Below, piece after piece: positions 1-8,349 of a DNA stretch of 64,000 nt (position 1 is the first letter of the stretch; each line of letters opens with the position of its first letter). Made by a program: the position numbers and the translations under genes. The notes beneath the pieces are model-generated. The model ran no database searches and had not been told where the DNA came from. It worked only from the letters and a program-made list of their open reading frames with translations. This DNA is from Frondihabitans sucicola (GTDB lineage Bacteria > Actinomycetota > Actinomycetes > Actinomycetales > Microbacteriaceae): assembly GCF_030296615.1 (NCBI RefSeq), contig NZ_AP027732.1:868001-932000 (forward strand), in the 5' to 3' direction.

Positions 1-86
1 AGGCTGATCCCCTCAGTCACGCCTTCAGCCACGAATGTTCTCCCAAATGCCACGGTCCCGCCCCAGTGTACCGGGACGGGACCATC

Positions 87-115
87 GGGGTCTCGGACCT
101 CAGCCCGAGAACCCC
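87..115 (-). terminator. Hairpin downstream of the PASTA kinase gene
   Basis: Just past the kinase stop codon, GGGGT+CTCGG pairs with CCGAG+ACCCC across an eight-base loop, with one bulged A. A second hairpin lies just beyond it (GGTCCCG at 54-60 with CGGGACC at 77-83). Neither has a T-tract, so the call as a transcription end rests on the paired structures and their position. Confidence 0.4.
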
Positions 116-121
116 TGTGAC

Positions 122-1924
122 TCACTCGGCCGGCGGCGTGGAGCCGTCGGAGGGGTCTCCGGCAGGATCGGACGGATCGCCGGCGGGCGTCACCTTGACC
201 GATACCCCGGGCGAGGCGGGCGACTTGACCGACCCGCAGACCGCGACGTAGCTGAAGGTCAGCGTGCCGGGCGTGGTGGACACGACGTTGACGGTCGTCG
301 TGTTGGCTCCGACGGTCGCACTGGTCTGCCCGGAGTCGTCCTTTCCGCCGGTGATCGTGTACGTGATGTTGGTGAGCTGGTAGCCGACCGGGCAGCCCGT
401 GTAGGTGGGGATCGTGACGGTTGCGCTCGTCGTCCCGTCGGCCGGAATCGCGGTGGGCTCGACGGTCGGGCTCGCGGGATTGCCGGCGGTCACGACGTTG
501 CCGTAGGCGTAGACGGTGATCGTCTGACCGACCTGCACGACGCCGGCCGGGTCGACCTTGTAGACCTTGCCGACCTGGTCGGCTGTCGTCGCGGCGGTCG
601 TGTTGCTGGCGATGTCGACGCGGTACCCGAGGTTGCCGAGCAGCATCTGCGCCTGCTGGACCGTCTTGCCGTTGTAGTCGTTCGCGCCGATCGTGTGCGC
701 GGTCGGAGTCACCGACGGAGTCTCGCTCGGCGTCTGCGAGGGCGTGCTCGACTTCGAGGTCTTCGTGTTGGTGACCGGTGCCGTGGTGTTGTCGTCCGAG
801 TTCGACGTCAGCGCGATCGCCGCGATGACGGCGCCGCCGACCACGACGATGATGCCGAGGACGATGAGCGGCCAGAACCAGGCGCCGCGCTTCTTCTTCT
901 CGGTCTCTTCGCCGTCGCCCGGAGTGTCGACGAGGCCGGTGCCGGCGGCGGCGCCCAGGCCGAGGGTGGCCGCGGTGGGCGCAGGATCACGGTCGGGTGC
1001 GGGCATGAGCCGAGTCGTGGAATCCTGCGCCGCGAAGACCTGCGTCGCAGCGTCGCCGTTGCCTCCGACGCCGATGGCCGGGACGGCGGCGGTGGCCGCT
1101 GCCACGTCGCCGCGGCGCAGCGCGCGGGCCGCCTGAGCCAGGGCGGAGGCCGACGCGGGACGCTCGGCGGGCTTCTTGGCGATGCACGAGTAGACGAGCT
1201 TGCGCACGGGCTCGGGGATCGTGGAAGGCAGGTCGGGCGGGGTCTCGTTGATCTGCGCCATCGCGATGGCCACCTGCGACTCGCCCGTGAAGGGACGGCG
1301 GCCGGCGAGAGCCTCGTAGGCGACGATCCCGAGCGAGTAGATGTCGGTGGACGGCGAAGCGGGGTGCCCGGACGCCTGCTCGGGCGACAGGTACTGGACG
1401 GTCCCCATCACCTGGCCGGTGGCGGTCAGCGGAACCTGGTCGGCGATCCTGGCGATTCCGAAGTCGGTGATCTTGACGCGACCGTCGGGCGTGATCAGGA
1501 GGTTGCCCGGCTTGATGTCGCGGTGCACGAGGCCCGCCGCGTGGGCGGCCTGGAGAGCGGAGGCGGTCTGCGCGACGATGTCGAGCACTTTGTCGGTCGG
1601 GAGGACCCGGTCGCGCTCGAGGACGGTGGACATGGCTTCGCCGGGCACCAGCTCCATCACGAGGTAGGCGCTGCCCTCTTCTTCGCCGTAGTCGAAGACG
1701 TTGGCGATGCCCTCGTGGTTCACGAGCGCGGCGTGCCGGGCCTCGGCGCGGAATCGCTCGAGGAACCCGGGATCGCCCAGGTATTCGTCTTTCAGGATCT
1801 TGATCGCGACGGTCCGGCCGATGACCAGGTCGGTCGCCTGCCAGACCTCGCCCATGCCGCCGATGGCGACTCGGGACGAGAGTTCGTATCGGCCACCGAA
1901 GGTGAGCCCGCTGTATGGCCTCAT
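122..1924 (-). CDS. Membrane Ser/Thr protein kinase with one PASTA domain (PknA/PknB type)
   Basis: This is a eukaryotic-type serine/threonine kinase of the cell-growth operon, expected to phosphorylate division and peptidoglycan-synthesis proteins and to be opposed by the PP2C phosphatase encoded upstream. Reading from the chosen start, the glycine-rich loop is at residues 21-27, the ATP lysine is K42, the catalytic loop HRDIKPGN is at 134-141 (D136) and DFG is at 154-156. A Pro/Ala linker leads to one membrane helix (about 349-372). An extracellular part follows with a single PASTA repeat (about 411-475) and a Ser/Thr-rich tail. The ATG is chosen because it overlaps the pbpA stop as ATGA. 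PknB of mycobacteria has four PASTA repeats and PknA none, so this single-PASTA form is intermediate. In the usual order pknA follows pbpA, so a separate pknB may lie just outside the window. Confidence 0.93.
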   Translation of the reverse strand: MRPYSGLTFGGRYELSSRVAIGGMGEVWQATDLVIGRTVAIKILKDEYLGDPGFLERFRAEARHAALVNHEGIANVFDYGEEEGSAYLVMELVPGEAMSTVLERDRVLPTDKVLDIVAQTASALQAAHAAGLVHRDIKPGNLLITPDGRVKITDFGIARIADQVPLTATGQVMGTVQYLSPEQASGHPASPSTDIYSLGIVAYEALAGRRPFTGESQVAIAMAQINETPPDLPSTIPEPVRKLVYSCIAKKPAERPASASALAQAARALRRGDVAAATAAVPAIGVGGNGDAATQVFAAQDSTTRLMPAPDRDPAPTAATLGLGAAAGTGLVDTPGDGEETEKKKRGAWFWPLIVLGIIVVVGGAVIAAIALTSNSDDNTTAPVTNTKTSKSSTPSQTPSETPSVTPTAHTIGANDYNGKTVQQAQMLLGNLGYRVDIASNTTAATTADQVGKVYKVDPAGVVQVGQTITVYAYGNVVTAGNPASPTVEPTAIPADGTTSATVTIPTYTGCPVGYQLTNITYTITGGKDDSGQTSATVGANTTTVNVVSTTPGTLTFSYVAVCGSVKSPASPGVSVKVTPAGDPSDPAGDPSDGSTPPAE

Positions 1925-3378
1925 TTGTTCAGCACCGCCTCCATTACTTGCTTTGCTATTGGTGCCGCCACGCTGTTGCCGACGAGCGTCTGACCCTTGC
2001 CCGCGCCGTTCCCCACGACGACGGCGACCGCTACCTTCGGGTTCTTCGCCGGGGCGAACCCGGTGAACCACAGAGTGTAGGGGTCTCCGGTGCCGTTCTC
2101 GGCCGTCCCTGTCTTGCCCGCCACGTCGACGCCACTAATTCTTGCATTGGTTCCGGTGCCCTTGGCGACGACCTCGGTCATCAGGGTGGTGAGCGTCGAC
2201 GCCGTGCTCTCGCTGATCGGCGTGCCGAGCGTCTTGCCCTGGAACTTCTCCAGGGTCGACAGGTCGGGGTTCACGATGCTCTCGACGAGCGTGGGTGTCA
2301 TCTCTTTGCCTCCGTTGGCGATGGCAGCCGTGGTCATGGCGACCTGCAGTGGGCTCTCGCGGACGCTTCCCTGGCCGAACGACTGCAGCATGAGGGTCGC
2401 CTCGTCGCCGTCCGTCGACGGGAACACGCTCGCCTCGGTCCGCTGCGGGATGTCGAGCGTGGACTCGAAGCCGAACTTCTTCGCCATGTCGTTGATCTCG
2501 TCGTAGCCGAGCTTGGCGCCCAGCTCGGCGAACGGGATGTTGCACGAGTCGATCAGGGCGGTCTCGATGGTGACCGTCGAGCCGCCACCGCAGGCGCCGC
2601 CCTCGGCGTTGTTGATCGTGTGGCTCGAGCCGGGAAGCTTCAGGGTCGCGGGGTTCGGCAGCTTGCTGTCTTTCGTGTAGTCGCCGCTCTCGAAGGCGGC
2701 GGCCGCCACCACGAGCTTGAACGTGGAGCCGGGGAAGTACAGGTTGCCCTGGATGGCCCGGTTGATGAGCGGCTGCGAGGAGTCGTTGATGAGAGAGTCG
2801 TACGCCTTCTTCACCGTGGCCGGATCGTGGCTCGCCAACTGGTTGGGGTCGTACGAGCCCTTCGACACCATGGCCAGGATCTTGCCGGTCGACGGTTCGA
2901 TGGCGACCACCGAGCCCGTGTTGTCGCCGAGAGCGTCGTAGGCGGTCTTCTGAACGGCGGCGTCGATCGTGGTGTTGACCGAGGCGCCCTCGGGGTCCTT
3001 CCCTGTGAGCAGGGAGTTGAGCTTGTCGAAGAACTGCTCGTTCGAACTGCCGGTGAGCTGCTTGTTGAGCGCGTTCTCGATGCCGGTCGCCCCCTGACCG
3101 AGCGTGAAGTACCCCGTGATCGGCGAATACAGGTCGCCGTCGGAGTAGGTGCGCAGGAATTTGTACTGGTCGTCGACGGCCTTCGACTCGGCGACGGCCT
3201 TCCCGTCGACGATGATCGCTCCTCGCTGGGCGGAGTAGCTCTCGAGGATGGCCCGCGAGTTGCGCGAGTCGGCCCGCAGCGAGTCGGCCTGGACGCCGGT
3301 GATGTAGGTGCTGGAGACGAGGAGGGCCACGAACATGGCGAGGACCACGATGCTGACGCGCTTGAGTTCTTTGTTCAT
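1921..3378 (-). CDS. pbpA: Penicillin-binding protein, class B transpeptidase (PbpA)
   Basis: This is a D,D-transpeptidase that cross-links peptidoglycan, working with the RodA glycosyltransferase encoded just upstream. An N-terminal membrane anchor spans about residues 8-26. A non-catalytic module follows, then the penicillin-binding domain with its three active-site motifs: STFK at 218-221 (nucleophile S218), SCN at 278-280 and KTG at 422-424. The 485-residue length fits the actinobacterial PbpA family. The ATG overlaps the rodA stop (TGATG), and the stop overlaps the kinase start (ATGA), so the three genes are probably translationally coupled. No defect is seen in the reading frame. Confidence 0.95.
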   Translation of the reverse strand: MNKELKRVSIVVLAMFVALLVSSTYITGVQADSLRADSRNSRAILESYSAQRGAIIVDGKAVAESKAVDDQYKFLRTYSDGDLYSPITGYFTLGQGATGIENALNKQLTGSSNEQFFDKLNSLLTGKDPEGASVNTTIDAAVQKTAYDALGDNTGSVVAIEPSTGKILAMVSKGSYDPNQLASHDPATVKKAYDSLINDSSQPLINRAIQGNLYFPGSTFKLVVAAAAFESGDYTKDSKLPNPATLKLPGSSHTINNAEGGACGGGSTVTIETALIDSCNIPFAELGAKLGYDEINDMAKKFGFESTLDIPQRTEASVFPSTDGDEATLMLQSFGQGSVRESPLQVAMTTAAIANGGKEMTPTLVESIVNPDLSTLEKFQGKTLGTPISESTASTLTTLMTEVVAKGTGTNARISGVDVAGKTGTAENGTGDPYTLWFTGFAPAKNPKVAVAVVVGNGAGKGQTLVGNSVAAPIAKQVMEAVLNK

Positions 3379-4806
3379 CAGCCGACCACGATCCTCGGTT
3401 GATTCCGAACGCCGTCTGAAAGGCGGAGCAGGAGCGCGACGATGATCCAGTTCGACAGGAGGAGGATCCTCCGGCCGCCAGGAACGGCATGGTCAGACCG
3501 GTCAGTGGGATGACGCGGGTCACGCCGCCCATCACCACGAAGACCTGCAGGGCGATGACGAAGGCGAGGCCGACGCCGAGCATCTTGCCGAAGTCGTCCT
3601 GACCGACGAAACCGATCCGGAATCCGCGAGAGACGAGCAGGAGATAGAGGCCCAGGATCGCGACGAGGCCGGCGAGCCCCAGCTCTTCACCGAGTGAGGC
3701 GATGATGTAGTCGCTCTGAGCCAGCGGGGTCGTCTGCGGGCTTCCTGGCCGAGTCCGGTGCCGATCAGGCCGCCGTTGGCGAAACCGAACAGACCGGTTA
3801 CGAGCTGATAGCTTCCGCCCTGGGCGTTGTAGGTCGAGCTGGCGAGCGGGTTCAGCCACGCCTCGAAGCGGCCGTGCACGTACGACAGGGAGACGGACGC
3901 GACGATGGCGCCGCCGACGAACAGCACCATGCCGAGGACGACCCAGCTGCCCTTGCCGGTGGCCACGTAGATCATCACGAGGAAGAGGCCGAAGTAGAGG
4001 AGCGAGGTCCCGAGGTCGCGCTCGAAGATGAGGACGACCATCGCGACGGCCCAGATGACCAGGATCGGCCCGAGGTCGCGCGGCCGCGGGAACCGCATGC
4101 CGAGGATCTTCGGACCCATGAGCGACAGGCTGTCGCGCGCCTGGACGAGGTAGCCGGCGAAGAAGATGGCCAGCGTGATCTTGGCGATCTCACCCGGCTG
4201 GAAGCCGAGCGGACCGATGTCGATCCAGACCCGGGCGTTCAGGCCCGTGCGACCCAGCCCGGGCACGAGCGGAAGCAAGAGGAAGACGATCGACACGAAC
4301 ATCGCGATGTAGCGGTAGCGGGCGAGGACCCGATAGTTGCGGATGACGAGGAGGACGGCGATCGCGATGATGAGCGCCGCGATCGTCCAGATGATCTGGC
4401 GGACACCCGCTCCCGACGACACGGCCACACCCCGCGCGAGGTCGATGCGGTAGATCTCGGCGATGCCCAGGCCGTTGAGCGTCAGCCCGATGGGGAGGAT
4501 GAACGGATCGGCCTCTCGAGCCACGACCCGCAGGACGATGTGCATGATCAGGGCGAGGCCCAGGATGCTCGAGCCGCCCCAGAGCACGCCGGTCTCGATC
4601 TTGCCGAGCGCGCCGAGCTGCACGAGGATCATCGCCGCGGCGCAGATGCCGCAGGCGACGACGAGCAGCGCCAGCTCGATGTTGCGCAGGCGTGCGGGCT
4701 GGCGCAAGCGGATCGTGATGGTCTGCGTCAGGTTGGAGGCCGAGAAGCCCTGGTTGGAGGGCTTGCCGATCGCCTCGGTCGCGTCACTGGCTGCTGGCAT
4801 CGGCAA
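3378..4806 (-). CDS. rodA: RodA/FtsW-type peptidoglycan glycosyltransferase (two frameshifts)
   Basis: This SEDS-family polytopic membrane protein polymerises lipid II into glycan strands and partners with PbpA. About ten membrane segments are visible, with family landmarks such as the Asp in FERDLGTS and the GLGQ...SDYI...GEELG region. The frame is broken twice, each time by one missing base. Near 3736 GLGQ should continue as GSPQTTPLAQSD (CAGGAAGC for CAGGGAAGC). Near 3465 AAGGSS should continue as LLSNWIIVALLLRLSD. Repaired, the protein is about 476 residues, normal for the family, and ends exactly at the pbpA start. The start overlaps the phosphatase 3' end; a second in-frame ATG six bases later is equally possible. 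An essential growth gene carrying two indels points to sequence error, not decay. Confidence 0.9.
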
Positions 4807-6031
4807 GCCTCTCGACGATGGCCCGCGCGTCTTTCAGACTGCCGGCGTTGATCGTGTCTTTCACGTTCTGGCGGTTGTAGTTCGAGAGATCGGTGACGGA
4901 GACCGTCGTGGTTTCGTACACGCTCGAGAGGGCGATCGGCCCGAGGCTCTGCTGGACGCCCTTGTAGATGACGACGGTGCCGTCTTGCTGGCCGACGTAG
5001 TAGTGATCCTGCGTCCAGCGGTAGGTCGTGAACACGCCACCGGCGACGAGCAGGATCGCGACGACCAGGGCCACCAGCCAGGTGATGCGGCGGCGATGGG
5101 CGCGGCGCCGGTCTTCGGCGATCAGCTCGGCCAGGTACTCGTCGGACTCGGGTTCGAAGTGGCTGTCTTCGGGGGTGGTCGCGACCTTGAGGGGGTGCAG
5201 CAGGATCGTGGGGAGGCGCAGCGGGCGACGCCCCTCCTGCCCTTCGAACGTGAGGGGCGCGGCGGCCGAGCCGACCGTGGTCGGCACCTCGGCGGAGCTC
5301 GTCTCGCTCTCGTCGACGTCCACCACCACCACGGTGACGTTGTCGGGGGCACCGTGATCGAGCGTCTCCTTGACGAGCCGGCGACCGACCGCGTCGGCGT
5401 CGAGCCCGGAGGCGAGGGCCTTGCGGATGCGGTCTTCGGCGAGATAGCTGGAGAGCCCGTCGGAGCAGATCAGCCAGCGGTCGCCCGGCTGCGTGCCCAG
5501 GATCGCGGTGTCGATCTCGGGAGCGGCGTCGACGTCGCCGAGCACGCGCATCAGGACGGAGCGCCGCGGGTGGACCGCTGCCTCCTCCGGCGTGATCCTG
5601 CCCGAATCGACCAGCCGCTGGACGAACGTGTGGTCTGCCGTGATCTGGCTGAGCTCGCCGTCGCGATAGAGGTAGATGCGCGAGTCGCCGATGTGAGCGA
5701 TGGCCATGCTGTTCCCGACGCGCATCATCGCGCTGACGGTGGTGCCCATCCCGGTGAGCTCCTGGTGCTCGAACACGGTCTCGGCCAGGAGCTGGTTGGC
5801 GGCGATCAGTGACGACTGCAGAGCGAACTCGGCATCGCCAGGAGAGGTGTAGGTCTTGTCGGTCTCGCGGATCCTGCGAATCGCGATCGCCGAGGCGACG
5901 TCGCCGCCCGCGTGCCCGCCCATTCCGTCGGCCACGACGAACAGGTTGTTGCCCGCGTACCCGGAGTCTTGATTGTTGGCACGGATCTTGCCAACGTTCG
6001 ACAGGGCAGAGCTCTTGATCGACGACGCCAC
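4784..6031 (-). CDS. pstP: PP2C-family Ser/Thr phosphatase (PstP)
   Basis: This metal-dependent phosphatase reverses the phosphorylation made by the operon's kinase(s). The PPM motifs are present: DS at 22-23, the ADGMGGHAGGD metal loop at 34-44, IGDSR with D115, CSDG with D190 and the PDN motif at 228-230. After the catalytic domain (about 1-240) come a basic juxtamembrane stretch, one membrane helix (about 315-336) and a short external tail. This is the usual PstP layout. The GTG start lies four bases after the fhaB stop. The end overlaps the rodA start by about 20 bases, which suggests coupled translation. Confidence 0.94.
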   Translation of the reverse strand: MASSIKSSALSNVGKIRANNQDSGYAGNNLFVVADGMGGHAGGDVASAIAIRRIRETDKTYTSPGDAEFALQSSLIAANQLLAETVFEHQELTGMGTTVSAMMRVGNSMAIAHIGDSRIYLYRDGELSQITADHTFVQRLVDSGRITPEEAAVHPRRSVLMRVLGDVDAAPEIDTAILGTQPGDRWLICSDGLSSYLAEDRIRKALASGLDADAVGRRLVKETLDHGAPDNVTVVVVDVDESETSSAEVPTTVGSAAAPLTFEGQEGRRPLRLPTILLHPLKVATTPEDSHFEPESDEYLAELIAEDRRRAHRRRITWLVALVVAILLVAGGVFTTYRWTQDHYYVGQQDGTVVIYKGVQQSLGPIALSSVYETTTVSVTDLSNYNRQNVKDTINAGSLKDARAIVERLADASSQ

Positions 6032-6035
6032 CCGG

Positions 6036-6563
6036 TTACCGCCGCAGCTCGAAGCTCGTCGTGCCGATGGTGACCGTGGCGTTCGTCGGAACGGGCGTCG
6101 GGACGGTCACTCGCGTGCCGTTCAAGAACGTGCCGTTGGTCGAATCGAGATCTTGGATCACCCAGCGGCCGTTCCAGAGCATGAGTCGGGCGTGGTGGGT
6201 CGAGGTGTAGTCGTCGCGGATGATCAGGTTGCTCTCGTTCGAGCGGCCGATCGTGAGCGGGCCGTCGCCGAGCGGCATCTCGAGGCCGTTCTTGGCACCC
6301 TTCGTGATGACGAGTCGCGAGGGGACGTCGTTCGCGCCGGCCGGGGCCCGCGGAGCGGCGGGTGCCGCCTGACGCGGAGCCTGCGCGGGAGCCGGCGCCG
6401 ACTGCGCCTGCTGGGGCGCCGCGGGCTGCTGGTCGTTGGGGAGTCGCTTGGCCCGCTGGCCGAAGAGGTCGCTGCGGAGGGCGTAGACGATGAAGAAGAT
6501 GAAGAGCCACAGGATCACGATGAACGCGAGCCGGAGGACGAGAAGGGTCAGCTCACTGGTCAC
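6036..6563 (-). CDS. fhaB: FHA-domain membrane protein (FhaB-like)
   Basis: This small membrane-anchored phosphothreonine reader is a likely substrate and adaptor of the PASTA kinase. One N-terminal membrane helix (about 5-29) is followed by a Gln/Pro/Ala-rich linker and a C-terminal FHA domain (about 95-172). The phosphopeptide-binding residues are present: GR at 106-107, SxxH at 121-124 and the NG pairs at 143-144 and 148-149. At 175 residues it matches mycobacterial FhaB/FipA. The GTG start overlaps the fhaA stop as GTGA, which fixes the start. Confidence 0.92.
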   Translation of the reverse strand: MTSELTLLVLRLAFIVILWLFIFFIVYALRSDLFGQRAKRLPNDQQPAAPQQAQSAPAPAQAPRQAAPAAPRAPAGANDVPSRLVITKGAKNGLEMPLGDGPLTIGRSNESNLIIRDDYTSTHHARLMLWNGRWVIQDLDSTNGTFLNGTRVTVPTPVPTNATVTIGTTSFELRR

Positions 6564-7309
6564 CGGAGGGCACCTCCATCACGCCTGTCGTCGCGGGCGG
6601 ACGAGCCGTCGCGCCGGGGGTCGGCGGGGCTGTTCGAGGACGTCGACACGGGAAGCACTCGGAACACGATACGCGTTCGACCGATTTGGATAAACGAGTC
6701 GGGTGCCAGCGCAGCCTTCGAGAGCGGCACGCCGTCGAGCTTCGAACCGTTCGTCGAGCCGAGGTCGGTGGCCTGCGCGCGGGTGCCGTCCCACAGGATC
6801 TCGACATGCTTGCGCGACGTCCCGGTGTCTTGGACGGTGATGTCCGCCTCGCTGCCGCGGCCGATGACCGTGCGGCCCTTGCGGAGCGTGTGGCGCCGGC
6901 CGTCGACCTCGACGACACCCGTCCAGACGACGTCGTCTTCGCGCACGTTGGCCGATGTGATGCGCAGGATCCCGACCGAGAGGGCAGGGTCTGCATCGAG
7001 GGCCACACGCACCGGACCGGCGAAGGAATAGCTCTGGGCGGCCGCGTGATTCTTGACCAGCTGGGTCAGCTCGTCGATGAGAGCGCCGCCCATCTCGTTC
7101 ATCCGCGCATAGTCGGCCTCGGCCAGATTGACGCGGAAGTCGTTGGGGACGAGGATCCGGTCGCGGCTCACGACGGCGGCCTTGACATCGAGCTCGTGGC
7201 GCAGCGCGCTGGTGATCTCGAGCGGCTGCACACCCGAACGGAACGTCTTGGAGAACGCGCCGTTGACGGCACGCTCCAGACGTCGTTCGAAATTGTCGAG
7301 CAGTCCCAT
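6560..7309 (-). CDS. fhaA: FhaA-like protein (DUF3662 plus FHA domain)
   Basis: This is the first gene of the cell-growth operon. Residues 1-115 form the FhaA N-terminal domain (DUF3662), beginning with the typical MGLLDNFERRLE. Residues about 147-218 form an FHA domain with GR at 150-151, SRKH at 165-168 and the STNG turn. At 249 residues it lacks the long low-complexity middle of mycobacterial FhaA, so the two domains are almost adjacent. FhaA in mycobacteria binds phosphorylated MviN and tunes peptidoglycan precursor export; the same role here is inferred. The ATG is preceded by GGAG four bases upstream, while an earlier in-frame ATG lacks family similarity. Confidence 0.92.
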   Translation of the reverse strand: MGLLDNFERRLERAVNGAFSKTFRSGVQPLEITSALRHELDVKAAVVSRDRILVPNDFRVNLAEADYARMNEMGGALIDELTQLVKNHAAAQSYSFAGPVRVALDADPALSVGILRITSANVREDDVVWTGVVEVDGRRHTLRKGRTVIGRGSEADITVQDTGTSRKHVEILWDGTRAQATDLGSTNGSKLDGVPLSKAALAPDSFIQIGRTRIVFRVLPVSTSSNSPADPRRDGSSARDDRRDGGALR

Positions 7310-7422
7310 GGGTCTCCAGGTCGGTTGCACGGAAAGGGCGCAGAGCCACCGATGCTAGCCCGTGCAAGAGTAGCTGCCGCTGCATGCTATCGTTTTCAGG
7401 TTGGCCCGAGCGGCCAACGCTG

Positions 7423-7507
7423 GCGCGAGTGGCGGAATAGGCAGACGCGCACGGTTCAGGTCCGTGTGCCCGAAAGGGCGTGGGGTTCAACTCCCCCTCG
7501 CGCACCA
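7423..7507 (+). tRNA. tRNA-Leu (anticodon CAG)
   Basis: The sequence folds as a class II tRNA. The acceptor arms GCGCGAG (7423-7429) and CTCGCGC (7497-7503) pair perfectly, followed by discriminator A and an encoded CCA. The anticodon stem CACGG/CCGTG encloses the loop TTCAGGT with anticodon CAG at 7457-7459, reading CUG. A long variable arm (GCCCGAAAGGGC) and a T arm with GGTTCAA are present. The gene lies divergent from fhaA, a common arrangement in Micrococcales. A short inverted repeat TTGGCC/GGCCAA (7401-7417) sits just ahead of the mature 5' end, in the presumed leader. Confidence 0.97.
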
Positions 7508-7560
7508 GCAAGGGGATTTTCGCTCAACCAGGTCATTTGGTTAGCGAGACTCGTACAGCA

Positions 7561-7596
7561 AAAAGAAGGCCGGCCTTTTCGGGCCGGCTTTCTTTT
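7561..7596. terminator. Bidirectional intrinsic terminator between tRNA-Leu and marR
   Basis: A 15-bp stem with core GCCGGCC/GGCCGGC closes a six-base loop. It is flanked by A-rich sequence on the left and T-rich sequence (TTTCTTTT) on the right, so it can act in both directions. It lies between the tRNA and the oppositely oriented marR gene. Confidence 0.85.
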
Positions 7597-7697
7597 CCGT
7601 GGGAATTCTCGGCACGCTTTCCGTCCTTCTTCGGTGCAGAGCCCTCCTTTTCGCCGTCCGTGCGACCTGGGAGGTCGCCGTTGGACGTGGGCGCCGA

Positions 7698-8213
7698 CTA
7701 CTCGCCGAGTTGTTCCCGGCGGTTGAGGAAGCGGCGGTCGAGGACGTCGCCGCTTTCACTTCCTGTGAGGTAGGTGCGGAGCGCACCGACGAGGCCCCGA
7801 ATGTCGTCGCTGTTCAAGGCGTCACGCGCCCCGTCGTCGATTGCCTCGTCGATCCGGCGTAGCTTCGGAACGAGGTCTTCGCCTTCGTCGCTGAGCAGAA
7901 GGGACACGGCTCGTCGGTCCTGCCCGTCCGTGGCGCGCTGCACGAGTCTGCGGCGGACGAGGGTGTCGATGATGCGGCTCGGGCTTGACGTTTCGCAGAC
8001 GATGAGTTCGCCGAGTTCCTTGAGGGTGATGGGGCCGTACTCGTCGAGGACCAGGATGATCTCGAACTGGCTGGCGGTGAGGCCATAGCTGCTCAGTTGT
8101 CGGTTCAGTGCGCGGTTGCCTTCGCGCTGGGCGGCGAGGACGAGGTAGCGCAGCTCCGACGGGGCGAGTCCGGTCGCGGCGGGGTTTGGTTCTGTTTTGG
8201 CGGCGGGGGGCAT
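7698..8213 (-). CDS. MarR-family transcriptional regulator
   Basis: This 171-residue winged-helix regulator has a dimerisation helix at each end and a DNA-binding domain at about 45-115. The wing carries the DGQDRR motif (97-102), which matches the MarR family Asp-x-Arg signature. C73 in the recognition-helix region could in principle respond to oxidants, but this is only a possibility. It lies downstream of the MMPL exporter gene on the same strand, about 136 bases away, so it is the likely local repressor of that exporter. An ATG start with no closer alternative was accepted. Confidence 0.88.
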   Translation of the reverse strand: MPPAAKTEPNPAATGLAPSELRYLVLAAQREGNRALNRQLSSYGLTASQFEIILVLDEYGPITLKELGELIVCETSSPSRIIDTLVRRRLVQRATDGQDRRAVSLLLSDEGEDLVPKLRRIDEAIDDGARDALNSDDIRGLVGALRTYLTGSESGDVLDRRFLNRREQLGE

Positions 8214-8300
8214 GTGGGTTCCAGTTCGACGAGGGCCGGAAGCGCTTCGGTCCCTATCTTCTCAGGTGAGCGTGCTGCAGAGAGAAACCCCGCAACGGGG

Positions 8301-8314
8301 AACGCCGCGGCGTT
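8301..8314. promoter_or_regulatory. Palindrome between the MMPL gene and marR
   Basis: AACGCCGCGGCGTT is a perfect 14-base palindrome in the 136-base gap between the exporter gene and marR, next to a second small stem CCCCG-CAA-CGGGG (8288-8300). It could be an operator for a separate marR promoter or part of a transcript hairpin; nothing in the sequence decides between them. Confidence 0.3.
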
Positions 8315-8349
8315 TCCGGTGTCGAGACGCCCTGACTGGACGCTGTGCG

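Noticed and set aside
35..1993. Long + strand reading frame opposite the kinase
   Set aside because: It is a shadow of the minus-strand kinase gene, caused by GC-rich third positions; its translation is low-complexity Arg/Gly/Asp-rich and has no domains.
7401..7417. TTGGCC/GGCCAA as an operator for fhaA or the tRNA
   Set aside because: It lies directly in front of the mature tRNA and is better explained as a short leader hairpin; there is no second support for an operator.
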